Assembly: GCA_963825335.1 (NCBI GenBank)
Contig: CAWGSP010000001.1
Location: 124,001-188,000, forward strand
Length of the DNA: 64,000 nt
From: Methanobacterium_B sp963825335
GTDB taxonomy: Archaea > Methanobacteriota > Methanobacteria > Methanobacteriales > Methanobacteriaceae
Direction of reading: 5' to 3'
The notes under the pieces are model-generated. The model searched no databases, was not told the origin of the DNA, and saw only the letters and a list, made by a program, of their open reading frames with translations. This document shows, one piece after another, positions 41,446-50,761 of this stretch. Both the position numbers and the translations under genes were made by a program. Within the stretch, counting starts at the first letter, position 1; each line of letters starts with the position of its first letter.

Positions 41446-41850
41446 ATGTTCATGCCAAAAAATTTATTTAAATGAATTTTTGCTGAAATTCTTCAAAATC
41501 GAGCATACCAAGGAAGATCCAACGGATTGAGAGATGCTATATCAAATTACATCCAACTTTATAAATCCATAAATAAATTAAAGGAAACAAAGGGGAATAA
41601 TCGTAGAACATATGACCGCAATTACGTTGGCATATGGAAACACCTCAAATAGATTCCGATCCAAGTTCAACAATTTATATCATGATATCATCAGTTTCCG
41701 ATATCTAAAAAGGGGTCTTAAAGTAATTACAATAGATGGCAACGTTGAATGTATTAGAGAACTTTCAGATAATATCATAAGCCCAAAGGTGTAAAAAACG
41801 TTAAACTAACAAACATAAGCTATGATATACTAAATAAGTCCATCTGTAGC
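41446..41850 (+). pseudogene. NikR-like RHH/ACT regulator relic
   Basis: Pieces in different plus frames follow the NikR plan. There is a ribbon (VRISMFMPKN), a TGA at 41473-41475, then RAYQGRSNGLRDAISNYIQ, the RHH helices with the nRSxxiRDAI signature. In another frame come ITLAYGNTSN, then NNLYHDIISF, KVITIDGNVECIRELSDNI and the end GVKNVKLTNI, matching the C-terminal ACT-like metal-sensing domain. At least two frameshifts and one stop are needed. The His residues expected for nickel binding are only partly preserved. Identification is by eye. Confidence 0.55.
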
Positions 41851-41916
41851 GCTTGAAAAAAAATTTTAAGAGCATTTTATGAAAAATTAGAATAAATAAT
41901 CCAAACGTATCCGATC

Positions 41917-42341
41917 CTACAGGAGTAATTTTATTTCTAAATTTTTTTCAAGTGATATGTAAAAAGTAATACACCCAATGGGAATCCAGGATAAATGAGT
42001 TATGTCATACTTGTTTTCATAAACTCCTTCTATACTTTTGGTTTGATCACTTGCAAAAAATTTTACACCACTCTTTATTGTTGAAAAATTGTATGTAAAC
42101 TGTTTCATCATCGCGCTTTACAACATATTTGTCTATCAGCTTACCTTATCAAAAAGTTCCTCTCTAAGTGGAGCAGTATTCTAACAATTCATCGTCAGAT
42201 AATTCTACTTTCTTAAAAATTTCCAGTTCGATTTAAATTCTTTTCTAACCCTCTTTGGCTAGATATTTTTACTTTTTCATATCCCCTTACAAGTTTGTCC
42301 GTGAGACACTGTTCTAATGCTGCTTCACTTCGTATAACCAT
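41917..42341 (-). pseudogene. Type I restriction HsdR N-terminal relic
   Basis: GGGGTGAG and ATG (42341) start a frame whose first codons, SEAALEQCLTDKLVRGYEKV, fit the opening of HsdR subunits. The frame stops after about 42 codons. Further fragments (KKVELSDDELLEY, then SIEGVYENKYDITHLS) resemble the following HsdR segments (the GKYxNRYDVTxL region of the nuclease domain). Several frameshifts and stops separate them and no motor domain remains. It is a dead relic of a restriction system next to the CRISPR array. Confidence 0.5.
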
Positions 42342-42555
42342 GTTCTCACCCCAAATCACAGTTAACAAGAATCCTCTTCTAGTTCCTAATATTGTCTAAT
42401 AAATAATTTTTATGATGCCGGGTTATATAATATATTGAGGCTATAATATCAAAAATAACATCGGTTTTGATGATAAACAATGGTTAATATCGTGATAAGA
42501 GTGATTTATTTAAGATTTCGTGTTTGAACGTTTTATGCTGCGGTTCCTAAATACT

Positions 42556-43440
42556 TTAGTTGTTAGATAAAATTTCTTTTTTAAATTTTTTTGCATCTTC
42601 ATCTTCTGGATCCAGTTGCAAAGCTTTTTCAAAGCATTTGAGAGCTTCTTGATTCTTTTTGAGTTTCATTAAAGCATATCCTTTGAAATACCAACCTTTT
42701 GCATCGTTTTTATCAAGTTTTAAAACTTGATTAAAACATTTTAAAGCTTCATCATATTCTTCAAGGTTATTAAGAGCCACACCCCTATTACCTAATGCTT
42801 TTATAAATTTTGGATTTAACTTTAACGCATTATCGTAACATTTGATAGCCTCTCCATATTCTTTCAAATCATTATAAATGTTGCCTTTATTGTACCATGC
42901 ATCCGTATAAGTTTTATCCAAACTCAAAGCTTTATCATAACATACTAAAGCATCATTCTTTTTTCCAAGTCTGTCCAAACTATGTGCCTGATTAAACCAA
43001 GCTTTAGGATCATTTTGATCTATTTTAGAAGCTTCTTCAAAACATTTTAAAGCTTCTTCTATTTTTTCCAGTTTATAAAGTGTTACTCCTTTGTTATAGA
43101 GTGCAATGAAATTTTCCCCATCCAATTTTAACGATTGATTATAACATTCTAACGCTTCATCATGTTTTTCAAGGTTTCCTAATGCAACACCTTTATTTAA
43201 CCACAAACTTGCACTCGTTGGATCCAATTTTAAAGCTTCTTCAAAACACTCTAACGCCTCATTATGTTTTTCAAGGTTTTCTAATGTAACACCTTTATTT
43301 AACCACACAACTGCATTTGTTGGATCCAATTTTAAAGCTTCTTCAAAACACTCTAACGCTTCTTGATATCTCTCAAGTTTGGCAAGTTTAATGCCATTTT
43401 CATTTGGTGAACTCTTTTTGAATTTATCTAAAAAACCCAT
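42556..43440 (-). CDS. TPR-repeat protein, 294 aa
   Basis: After a short start (MGFLDKFKKS) the chain consists of about eight 34-residue tetratricopeptide repeats with the pattern AWxNKGxxLxxLxxxxEALxCFxxALxLDP. Repeats 2 and 3 are nearly identical even at DNA level. There is no signal peptide or other domain. TPR arrays are protein-binding scaffolds; the partner is unknown. GAGGGAA precedes the ATG. The stop of the adhesin relic lies 16 bp upstream. Confidence 0.9.
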   Translation of the reverse strand: MGFLDKFKKSSPNENGIKLAKLERYQEALECFEEALKLDPTNAVVWLNKGVTLENLEKHNEALECFEEALKLDPTSASLWLNKGVALGNLEKHDEALECYNQSLKLDGENFIALYNKGVTLYKLEKIEEALKCFEEASKIDQNDPKAWFNQAHSLDRLGKKNDALVCYDKALSLDKTYTDAWYNKGNIYNDLKEYGEAIKCYDNALKLNPKFIKALGNRGVALNNLEEYDEALKCFNQVLKLDKNDAKGWYFKGYALMKLKKNQEALKCFEKALQLDPEDEDAKKFKKEILSNN

Positions 43441-43455
43441 GAATTTTCCCTCATT

Positions 43456-44480
43456 TTAATTATTACTTTTAGGCCAAAGTCCATTTGGCCACATTTCATA
43501 TATAATATCTGAAGACGCAAAAACTATCCCAGCAATTCCTAGCCCTATTAACACAGCCCCACCACTTATATTTCCTGAATTTACCATTTCTATTCCAGTT
43601 TGGGTTAATGCAATACATGCTGCTACTTGAGCAAAAGGTTTAGGTTGTGGAACCCCACCATTACTTATCACTGAATTATATTCATTTGTTTTAGCTAATG
43701 CTTTTTTGACATCCTGATCTGACCAATCAGAGGAAATTTGATTCTCTAAATCTACTAAATTTGTATCGTTACATTCATCTAAATCCACTAAAATATTCCC
43801 TGCAAGTAGTGAGTCTTCTTGGATCCTTTCGGTGGTTAGGGGATCTCCATCTCCTCTTAACACCGATTTATCTAATATTCCGTTTATCACACCGGCGCCA
43901 CTATCCATTTCATTAAGCATATCTGAGGAACCACTTTGTAATTGATTAATAAGTTGACTTAAACCCATTACCACCCCGTTAACTACAATTCCAGAACCTC
44001 CATTATAATTTACTACATTCCCGGCAAGGTTTAAAGGATCATTATTAAGCACTATTCCCGATCCTACATTGTATTCAACAGTATTATTTGTAATAGTTGC
44101 TTTATTACCATTAACATTCCGTCGCCATCATTACCTGCTACTGTATTTCCCGAAACGATAACATTATCACCATTAACTACCAATCCTACCCCACCATTAG
44201 TTAAGATATTCCCAATGATATTAACATTGTTTATATCATTAACTAATATTCCAGTATCAACACTGGATGTTACGTTATTTCCTGAAATAAATGCAGAATC
44301 ACCAATTAAATTGTCATCAGATATACTAATACCATTCCCACCATTAGTAACTGATAGTATTGTTAAATACATAAACTCCATTTCCAATTACATCAAGTCC
44401 ATCACAATATCTTAAATGTTACCAGCTGTACAACCGCACGCGACTGAAAGATCTTTGTTTCCAGGATCATAGTCAATACC
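43456..44480 (-). pseudogene. Relic of a second beta-helix adhesin
   Basis: Minus-strand fragments show the same NosD-like turns as the giant adhesin (NGGNGISISDDN, IISGNVT-type turns, GGSGIVVNG). They continue into a non-repetitive C-terminal domain ending in a hydrophobic segment and GLWPKSNN. At least one frameshift lies near 44105 and another near 44345-44420. The N-terminal part with signal peptide is missing, cut off about 230 bp before the right att site. Confidence 0.7.
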
Positions 44481-44716
44481 CTATGAGAATGTTTATTTCC
44501 TTAAAACAAGAATGGGTAAATAGTTATCAATTTTATCTAAAAATACAATTGAAACATCAATAATACTTTTTTTAGATATCTTCTTCCATGGAGGAGGTAA
44601 ACTAAATAGTAGTCAAATAAGTAGTCATAAAATAGTCAAATCAATTATATGGAATAATTTCCGGATAGTTCAACAGTTGCATTGAACAACAGTAAAACAT
44701 TGACTAATTAATTGTT

Positions 44717-44727
44717 GTTGTGGTGTA
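44717..44727. repeat. Right attachment core (attR)
   Basis: GTTGTGGTGTA is identical to 2064-2074. To its left is element DNA ending AATTGTT; to its right the POT gene resumes (minus strand) toward its N-terminus. The two att sites are 42.65 kb apart in direct orientation, as required for excision. Confidence 0.85.
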
Positions 44728-44844
44728 AAACAGTGCCTCGATCATATAAAGCGAGAGTATGCCCCGCATACCATAATAACTGAAACGCTCCCACATTTCG
44801 GTTGTAAAAAGTAAATATAAACCAGATGGATGTCTTTTAAACAT
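44717..44844 (-). pseudogene. POT/PTR transporter, N-terminal part (disrupted)
   Basis: ATG at 44844 opens MFKRHPSGLYLLFTTEMWERFSYY and the rest of TM1, with the proton-coupling ExxERFxYY motif. It reads to YTTT at the att core and then runs into element DNA with a stop at 44704-44706. It supplies exactly the 39 residues missing from the fragment at 785-2074. This piece keeps the native promoter and start. The short product alone would be a single-helix peptide. Confidence 0.93.
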
Positions 44845-45179
44845 TTGCAAATACCCCGCTTCTTAACCAATAGATCTGAAACTAAGAAAACTAGATTCAT
44901 TATAAAGTATAATGGAAAATTTAAGGTATATAAATCTATTTATTATATTTTTAGAATAACTTAATAAAACTAAATTACCATAGGATTAAAAAAAAAGAAC
45001 ATAGATTATACCGAATAATAAAATATTAATCGTGTTGATAAAAATAATCACAGCAACTAATATTTATTTAAAGAATCAATATTAAGGTATTATTTTATCT
45101 GCATTGAATCTATAAATACTAAGAAAGTTCAAAGAATGTAAATCTAAATTTAAAAATGTCAAAGTAGAGTTGATAAAAA
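44845..45179. promoter_or_regulatory. Divergent promoter region, POT and ferredoxin-ggr
   Basis: 335 bp of AT-rich DNA separates the minus-strand transporter start from the plus-strand ferredoxin start. TATA-like boxes include GGTATATAAATC near 44924-44935 and ATTTATTTAAAG near 45062-45073. No other gene is evident. Confidence 0.45.
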
Positions 45180-45347
45180 ATGATAGTTAAAGAATGGTGC
45201 ATGTATTGCGGGGAATGTGCAGGTGTTTGTCCTCGCTGTTTGATCGAAGTCCGTGAGACAAGTATAACTTTCAATAAAGAAGGATGTAAAGACTGTAATT
45301 TATGTTTAAAAGTGTGTCCAATTAACGCTTTAGTCAAAGAGGAATGA
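45180..45347 (+). CDS. 2[4Fe-4S] ferredoxin, 55 aa
   Basis: Two Cys clusters, CMYCGECAGVCP and CKDCNLCLKVCP, each CxxCxxCxxxCP, bind two 4Fe-4S centres; a basic/acidic linker lies between. It ends in ATGA overlapping the first ATG of the reductase frame. Its pairing with geranylgeranyl reductase suggests it feeds low-potential electrons to that enzyme. Short but unmistakable. Confidence 0.92.
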   Translation: MIVKEWCMYCGECAGVCPRCLIEVRETSITFNKEGCKDCNLCLKVCPINALVKEE

Positions 45348-45361
45348 GAGGAGTTGTGGTT

Positions 45362-46549
45362 ATGGAATTAATAGAAACAGACGTTCTTGTGATAGGGGCA
45401 GGTCCAGCCGGATCATCAACTGCAAAACACGCAGCCCTAAACGGAGCAGAAGTCATACTAATGGATAAAAAGTCTGAAATAGGAGCACCTAAAAGATGTG
45501 CTGAGGGCGTATCAAAAGAAGGGCTTAAAAAACTTGGAATCAAACCTAACAATCGCTGGGTCACAAAAGAACTTAGTGGAGTTCGTTTAGTATCACCCAA
45601 CGGAACAGATGTGTGGATGAACGACAAACTTGTAAAACTCCCTGAAGCAGGTTATATCTTGGAGAGGAAGATCTTCGACAAGTACATGGCAATGGACGCA
45701 GCAAGGGCAGGCGCCACCATAATGATCAAGACCTTAGCACGGGGTATGAGAAAAGACAGTGGATGCTATATTGTTAGCTGCGAAAGTATGGGAAAAGACT
45801 TCGAAATCAAAGCGAAAATAGTTGTAGGTGCAGACGGCCCAGAATCACGTGTTGGGAGATGGGGCGGTCTTAAAACTGCTGTTAAACCTAAAAATATGGA
45901 ATCTGGTATCCAGTTTGAAATGGTTGGTGTGGAAATGGAAGATCCGGATTGTATAGAATTTTACTTTGGAAGCGTTGCACCCGGAGGATATGCTTGGATA
46001 TTCCCAAAGGGCGATGATATAGCCAATGTAGGTCTCGGAATTGTCTCTACTTATACAGATAAAACAGCCTACGATCATCTTTTGGAATTCGTTGCAAAAT
46101 GTCCTGCAACTCAAAATGCTCAGCCAGTAGAACTGAACATTGGTGGAGACCCTGTGGGCGGTATGTTGAAAAACTTGGTTTCAGACAATGTGATGATAGT
46201 CGGAGATGCAGCAGGACATGTTAACCCTTTGACAGGTGGCGGGATCATAACCGCTCTTGAAGCTGGTATGTATGCTGGAGAGGTTGCTGCAGCTGCTGTT
46301 AAAGAAGATGATCTTTCTGAAAAGAGATTGAAAGAATATCAGAAGAAATGCAAGACAGAGATTGGTGATTCGTTCGAAAAATATCTGAAAACCAAGGAAT
46401 ACATGCTCAGTCTGTCTGATTCAGAACTCGACTCAATAGCAAAAGCATTTAAGAATACAGAATTTGAAAGCATAAGCACCAAAGAGCTAATAAAATTATT
46501 AATCAAAGTTTCTCCAAAGGCTTTACTCAAATTAGGAAAACTTTTCTGA
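45362..46549 (+). CDS. Geranylgeranyl reductase family flavoprotein, 395 aa
   Basis: FAD-binding Rossmann motif DVLVIGAGPAGSSTAKHAA at the start, GADGPESRVGRW in the middle and GDAAGHVNPLTGGGI for the second FAD contact, as in digeranylgeranylglycerophospholipid reductase. The enzyme saturates the isoprenoid chains of archaeal membrane lipids. I prefer ATG 45362 (GGAG upstream); ATG 45344 overlaps the ferredoxin stop. It is probably co-transcribed with the ferredoxin. Confidence 0.88.
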   Translation: MELIETDVLVIGAGPAGSSTAKHAALNGAEVILMDKKSEIGAPKRCAEGVSKEGLKKLGIKPNNRWVTKELSGVRLVSPNGTDVWMNDKLVKLPEAGYILERKIFDKYMAMDAARAGATIMIKTLARGMRKDSGCYIVSCESMGKDFEIKAKIVVGADGPESRVGRWGGLKTAVKPKNMESGIQFEMVGVEMEDPDCIEFYFGSVAPGGYAWIFPKGDDIANVGLGIVSTYTDKTAYDHLLEFVAKCPATQNAQPVELNIGGDPVGGMLKNLVSDNVMIVGDAAGHVNPLTGGGIITALEAGMYAGEVAAAAVKEDDLSEKRLKEYQKKCKTEIGDSFEKYLKTKEYMLSLSDSELDSIAKAFKNTEFESISTKELIKLLIKVSPKALLKLGKLF

Positions 46550-46716
46550 GATCGGAATTGATTCTACTTTTATAATATTCTTTTAAATTCTTTTTTTAAA
46601 TAGCTCTAATAATATCTCACACGTTTAAAATCTAATCATCAATAATGTTTTGGTGTAATATTACCATTTTTATACGGGATGCACTTTCTAATGGTATAGC
46701 AGTGTTAATAATCATT

Positions 46717-47532
46717 TTAGAGTGGGTTGCTATGGACAAATAGTATGTAGATTATACATACTATGAAAAATGCCATTGCAATCTGGTGATAGAATATATC
46801 GGCTATATCAAACATTTTATCTTTCTGGGTGAAGAGTGAAAGATAAAGGGGTATTGTTGCGAAAAAAGCAGGCAAAACAGCCACTCCCACCTGTATGAAA
46901 TTTATATCTCCTTTAAATAAAGCATAAAGGAGAATGATACCCGAAATAAGTGTTAAAATGCTTGCCCCAATCTGATTTGATTTGTACATGATGTATGTGC
47001 CCATACTAGCCGTGTACATAAATAAATAGACACTGAATGGGACTATAAAAATGTTCCCAATGAGAACTGCACATGAAGCCATCCTGAGCACTGAATTTGT
47101 TGCTGTACTAAATAAAGGGGCCAAAAATGTAGTTTTTAGTCTGATTGGTGGGACAGTATACAAAATCTGATTGATAAGCATTAACCCCAATAATACTGTG
47201 AAAGCTAGAGTGAGGGTTGCAGCAGATACAATAAAGACCGTTGCTATGATAAAAGTGCAGAATATGATTATCCATTTTCTGTCTATGTGTTCCTGGATGA
47301 AAGGCCTTTCCTGTTTATCAACATCTTTCCTATCATTTTCCAAATCTGTTAGGTCGTTCAAACTGTAAAGTGCACCCCAAAGAGCAGATACCAATATAAG
47401 ACCTTCAATTATCTCAAATTGATTTTTTATGATAATATTTGAAAAATATGCATAAGTCAGAACCAGAAGATACATGTTAACGTTTTTAGCAGCCCATGAA
47501 ATTCGGGTAGACTTTATAAGAGTTTTTAGCAT
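46717..47532 (-). CDS. UbiA-family prenyltransferase, 271 aa
   Basis: An integral membrane protein with about eight helices. The first Asp-rich motif is NDLTDLENDRKD with following RPF, as in UbiA enzymes of the decaprenyl-phosphate phosphoribosyltransferase-like branch. The second Asp-rich motif is weak here. It would transfer a prenyl or polyprenyl group at the membrane; substrate uncertain. It is convergent with the reductase gene. Confidence 0.75.
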   Translation of the reverse strand: MLKTLIKSTRISWAAKNVNMYLLVLTYAYFSNIIIKNQFEIIEGLILVSALWGALYSLNDLTDLENDRKDVDKQERPFIQEHIDRKWIIIFCTFIIATVFIVSAATLTLAFTVLLGLMLINQILYTVPPIRLKTTFLAPLFSTATNSVLRMASCAVLIGNIFIVPFSVYLFMYTASMGTYIMYKSNQIGASILTLISGIILLYALFKGDINFIQVGVAVLPAFFATIPLYLSLFTQKDKMFDIADIFYHQIAMAFFIVCIIYILFVHSNPL

Positions 47533-48010
47533 GTTTCTCCATAAATGTTATAAATTCTATGATAAGATCAAATTTTCAATAGATCCTATCTCTATGTTTT
47601 TTTTTAGTAATCCAATTATTAATATCTTGATAAAAATTATTTTCACCACAATCCAAAAAATGTGCAACAGAATTAAATTATACAAGATTACAACGACATA
47701 TAGTTTTTGTTGTTGTTATCAGGAATTATACTCATGATCTAATGATGAAATTCGAGTGCAGTATAAAGTTGCACGATGATCTGCCTGGAAATCCATAGAT
47801 CAATCACATTAAAAATATTCAGGCCTTCAAAAAAATCTCGACATCACCCCAAATATACCAATAAATATGTAAAATATAATAAAATACCGAATTTAGGAGA
47901 ATATTAAAATTATATTTGGGATATTAAATTAGAATTCTACTCTCAGCTGAGACATTGGTTGAAGAAGATACTGAAAACCGATCCATTATCATGAAAATCT
48001 AATTTGATTC
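47533..48010. other. Intergenic region
   Basis: 478 bp between the UbiA gene start and the end of the ATPase gene (both minus). An 87-codon plus-strand frame overlaps here but has Cys/Phe-rich, non-protein-like composition and no start signal. Only the UbiA promoter is expected. Confidence 0.4.
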
Positions 48011-48766
48011 TTATTTAACATTCCTGTTTTCAAATGCTTCACATATACATCTGGGTTTATTCCCATACTTCTCTATGCATTTTTGTATGCATTTATCGTC
48101 GGATATTCCGTGTTTTTTTATTATTTGCCTGGTTTCTTCTGATGTGTATGATATCCTGACCACGATGAAAAATAGTCTCAGAAACCCTATGATAAACCTT
48201 GAAAAAATTCCTAAATCCGAGAATATATCAATTTTTTTGCCTGCTATCTTGATCCTCCAGGCTGTCTGGAAAACAATGTTTATATGTTTGAAAAATTTTC
48301 TGTGTTTAAAATATTCCATCAAACAAAGCACATAAAAATAACCAGTTTTGAATCCGGCTTTATTACTCCATTTACTGAAACCTACTAGTTCAGTATTTTT
48401 GAGGTGGGAATCATGGAAACTATCTGCTATAAGCACTGCATCATAATTTGATAATTTTTCATATACTTCTGCCTTTGATGATACATTGAGATCGGTTTCC
48501 ATATCGCTGAAGATCTGTTTGAAAGCTTCATTAACACTTGCATCGATATTTCTGAGTCTAAATGGTGCATCATAAACATTTAATCCTAGTTCTTCAAATG
48601 CGGCATATATATTGGCTGATTTGCCTGTTCCAGGAGCCCCTATTACATGTATTATTCTACCATGATTAAGTTTCAGACCCTTAAATTGTTCACAAAGTCT
48701 TTTGTAAGATTCTGTCACAACAAATACTTCGTTGTCGTATAGAGAATTGATCTTGTACTTTCCCAT
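48011..48766 (-). CDS. P-loop ATPase of unknown role, 251 aa
   Basis: Walker A is IGAPGTGKSA at about residues 30-40 and a Walker B-like ALIADSFHD follows about 75 residues later. The C-terminus has several Cys (CIQKCIEKYG, then CICEAF). I begin the protein at 48766 (MGKYKINSLYDNEV), because the upstream 35 codons are a low-complexity hydrophobic extension unlike a conserved domain. The family resembles small archaeal ATPases seen in Methanobacteriales without known function. Confidence 0.7.
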   Translation of the reverse strand: MGKYKINSLYDNEVFVVTESYKRLCEQFKGLKLNHGRIIHVIGAPGTGKSANIYAAFEELGLNVYDAPFRLRNIDASVNEAFKQIFSDMETDLNVSSKAEVYEKLSNYDAVLIADSFHDSHLKNTELVGFSKWSNKAGFKTGYFYVLCLMEYFKHRKFFKHINIVFQTAWRIKIAGKKIDIFSDLGIFSRFIIGFLRLFFIVVRISYTSEETRQIIKKHGISDDKCIQKCIEKYGNKPRCICEAFENRNVK

Positions 48767-48958
48767 GTTCTTATAATTTGATTTATTAGATATAATGATT
48801 GCTTCGAACAAAAAAAATATTTCTATTAAAAAAAAAGATCCAACTCTTAGATAAAAAAACATTGCCAGCACTTCGGGATTAATAGCAAGATTTTATTAAC
48901 TTTTAACACCATAAATAAGTAAATAAACATGCATGAATAAGTCTAAGAAGGTGTTTAG

Positions 48959-50716
48959 ATGGCTAAATATAGATGTACTGTTTGCAATTATATATACGAT
49001 GAAGAAGTAGAGGGAAAAAAATTTGATGAGCTGCCCGATGACTGGAGATGTCCGGTATGCAATACTCCTAAAAATCTTTTTGTATTACTCACAGAAGAAA
49101 AAAAAGAATATGAAAAAGAAGGTTCTACTGTTTCTGATATATTTATTGAACAGCTGACAGAACTGGGATTGAGATATGTCTTTGGAATTCCTGGTACTTC
49201 TGTTTTGGGAGTTGTTGACGCTATTCGTCGAAACGATAAGATAACCTTTTATCAAGTTCGACACGAACAAACAGCAGCATTCATGGCTTCGGCATATGGA
49301 AAACTCACAGGACATGTTGCTGCATGTTTAACCATTGCAGGGCCCGGTGCAACAAACCTTGCAACAGGACTTTACGATGCAAAACTCGACCAGTCCCCTG
49401 TGCTTGCAATCACAGGTCTTGTTGAAAGACAATTAATAGGCCCGGGATCTTTCCAAGAAATCGATCAATACTCTTTTTTTGAACCCTTAACCGAGTTTAA
49501 TGAGATATTAATGTCAAAGGATCAGACAACAACACTCGCAACATTAGCAATCAAAAACGCCATCATTAAACGTGGTGTTTCGCACATAGGTATCCCTAAC
49601 GATGTTCAAAAACATTATTATGCGTCTGAACTATCTCCATTCCAGGGTAACTTCCCAAACATCGTTACCAAACCCAACGAGTACATGATCGAAAAGGCTG
49701 CAGATATAATTAACCAGTCCAAAAGACCTGTTTTAATAGCTGGCTTTGGATCCATGGGAAACGGGGAAATCTTATTAAAATTAGCAAACCGAATTAAAGC
49801 TCCTATAACAACAACATTCAGAGCTAAAGGACTTTTAGATGATGATGAAGAGCTTTATGTGGGTTGTCATGGTGGTATAGGTACCACATCATCAACCAAA
49901 CTTGTAGAAAATGCCGATCTGATTGTAGTGGTTGGATCATCTTTTTCAGATATGACCCAAATTCCTGAAAAGAAAACCATACAAATAGACATAGACCCTA
50001 TGATGATAGCCAGAAGGTTCCCTGTAGAGGTGGGTTTAATAGGGAATTCATCAGAAATTCTTCCAGCAATTTATGACAGTGTACATGAAAAAAACAGGAA
50101 AGACTATCTAATCGAGATAAAAAGATTGAAAGAAGAATGGAAAGAGTTGGTTGAAGAAGAAATTGACTCGAGTATGACCCCCATAAGGCCACAATACATT
50201 ATAAAAGTCTTAAACGATATGGTTGCTGAAGATGCTGTAATAACTCTTGATGTGGGAGAGAACTGTTGGTGGTTCGGCCGTAACTTCAAAATGAAAAAAA
50301 CTCAGCAGATGATCATGTCGGGCTCCCTTGCATCAATGGGTTTCGGACTTCCTGCTGCCTTGACATCTCAAATTGTATATCCTGATAAACAGGTAATTTG
50401 CATAATTGGTGATGGTGGATTTTCTATGCTTATGTCTGATTTTCTTACCGCAGTGAAAAATAGCCTCCCAATTAACATATTCATCTTCAATAACAGAGCA
50501 TTGGGTATGATAATGCAGGAGCAAAAGATGGAAGGATATCCGATCTGGCAGACAGAGCTTCAGGATTTTGACTTTGCAGCATTTGCAAACCAGTGCGGTG
50601 GAGTTGGGATCACTGTTGAAAACCCAGACCAGCTACCAGATGCTGTGCGAAAAGCACTTGCATCTGACAAACCCGTTATTGTGGACATAAATACCGACCC
50701 TAAACGTTTTATTTAA
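48959..50716 (+). CDS. Rubredoxin-TPP enzyme fusion (acetolactate synthase-like), 585 aa
   Basis: Residues about 1-45 are a complete rubredoxin (CTVCNYIYDEE, then DDWRCPVCN), an electron carrier with one Fe(Cys)4. Residues about 55-585 are a three-domain thiamine-diphosphate enzyme. It has the catalytic Glu region FYQVRHEQTAAFMASAYG and GPGATNLATG, a middle nucleotide-type domain, and the TPP/Mg site GDGGFSMLMSDFLTA with NNRALGM. Sequence layout is closest to acetolactate synthase or pyruvate oxidase-type enzymes, but the fused rubredoxin implies a redox reaction. GGTG precedes the ATG. The next gene, 45 bp on, encodes an FMN/Fe-S protein, probably a partner. Confidence 0.85.
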   Translation: MAKYRCTVCNYIYDEEVEGKKFDELPDDWRCPVCNTPKNLFVLLTEEKKEYEKEGSTVSDIFIEQLTELGLRYVFGIPGTSVLGVVDAIRRNDKITFYQVRHEQTAAFMASAYGKLTGHVAACLTIAGPGATNLATGLYDAKLDQSPVLAITGLVERQLIGPGSFQEIDQYSFFEPLTEFNEILMSKDQTTTLATLAIKNAIIKRGVSHIGIPNDVQKHYYASELSPFQGNFPNIVTKPNEYMIEKAADIINQSKRPVLIAGFGSMGNGEILLKLANRIKAPITTTFRAKGLLDDDEELYVGCHGGIGTTSSTKLVENADLIVVVGSSFSDMTQIPEKKTIQIDIDPMMIARRFPVEVGLIGNSSEILPAIYDSVHEKNRKDYLIEIKRLKEEWKELVEEEIDSSMTPIRPQYIIKVLNDMVAEDAVITLDVGENCWWFGRNFKMKKTQQMIMSGSLASMGFGLPAALTSQIVYPDKQVICIIGDGGFSMLMSDFLTAVKNSLPINIFIFNNRALGMIMQEQKMEGYPIWQTELQDFDFAAFANQCGGVGITVENPDQLPDAVRKALASDKPVIVDINTDPKRFI

Positions 50717-50761
50717 ATGATAATGTAAAATTGAACATTCTAACCTATCTGGAGATTAACA

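Noticed and set aside
47474..47737. An 87-codon plus-strand frame upstream of the UbiA gene
   Set aside because: It overlaps the UbiA start on the other strand, has a Cys/Tyr/Phe-rich nonsense-like tail and no ribosome-binding site.
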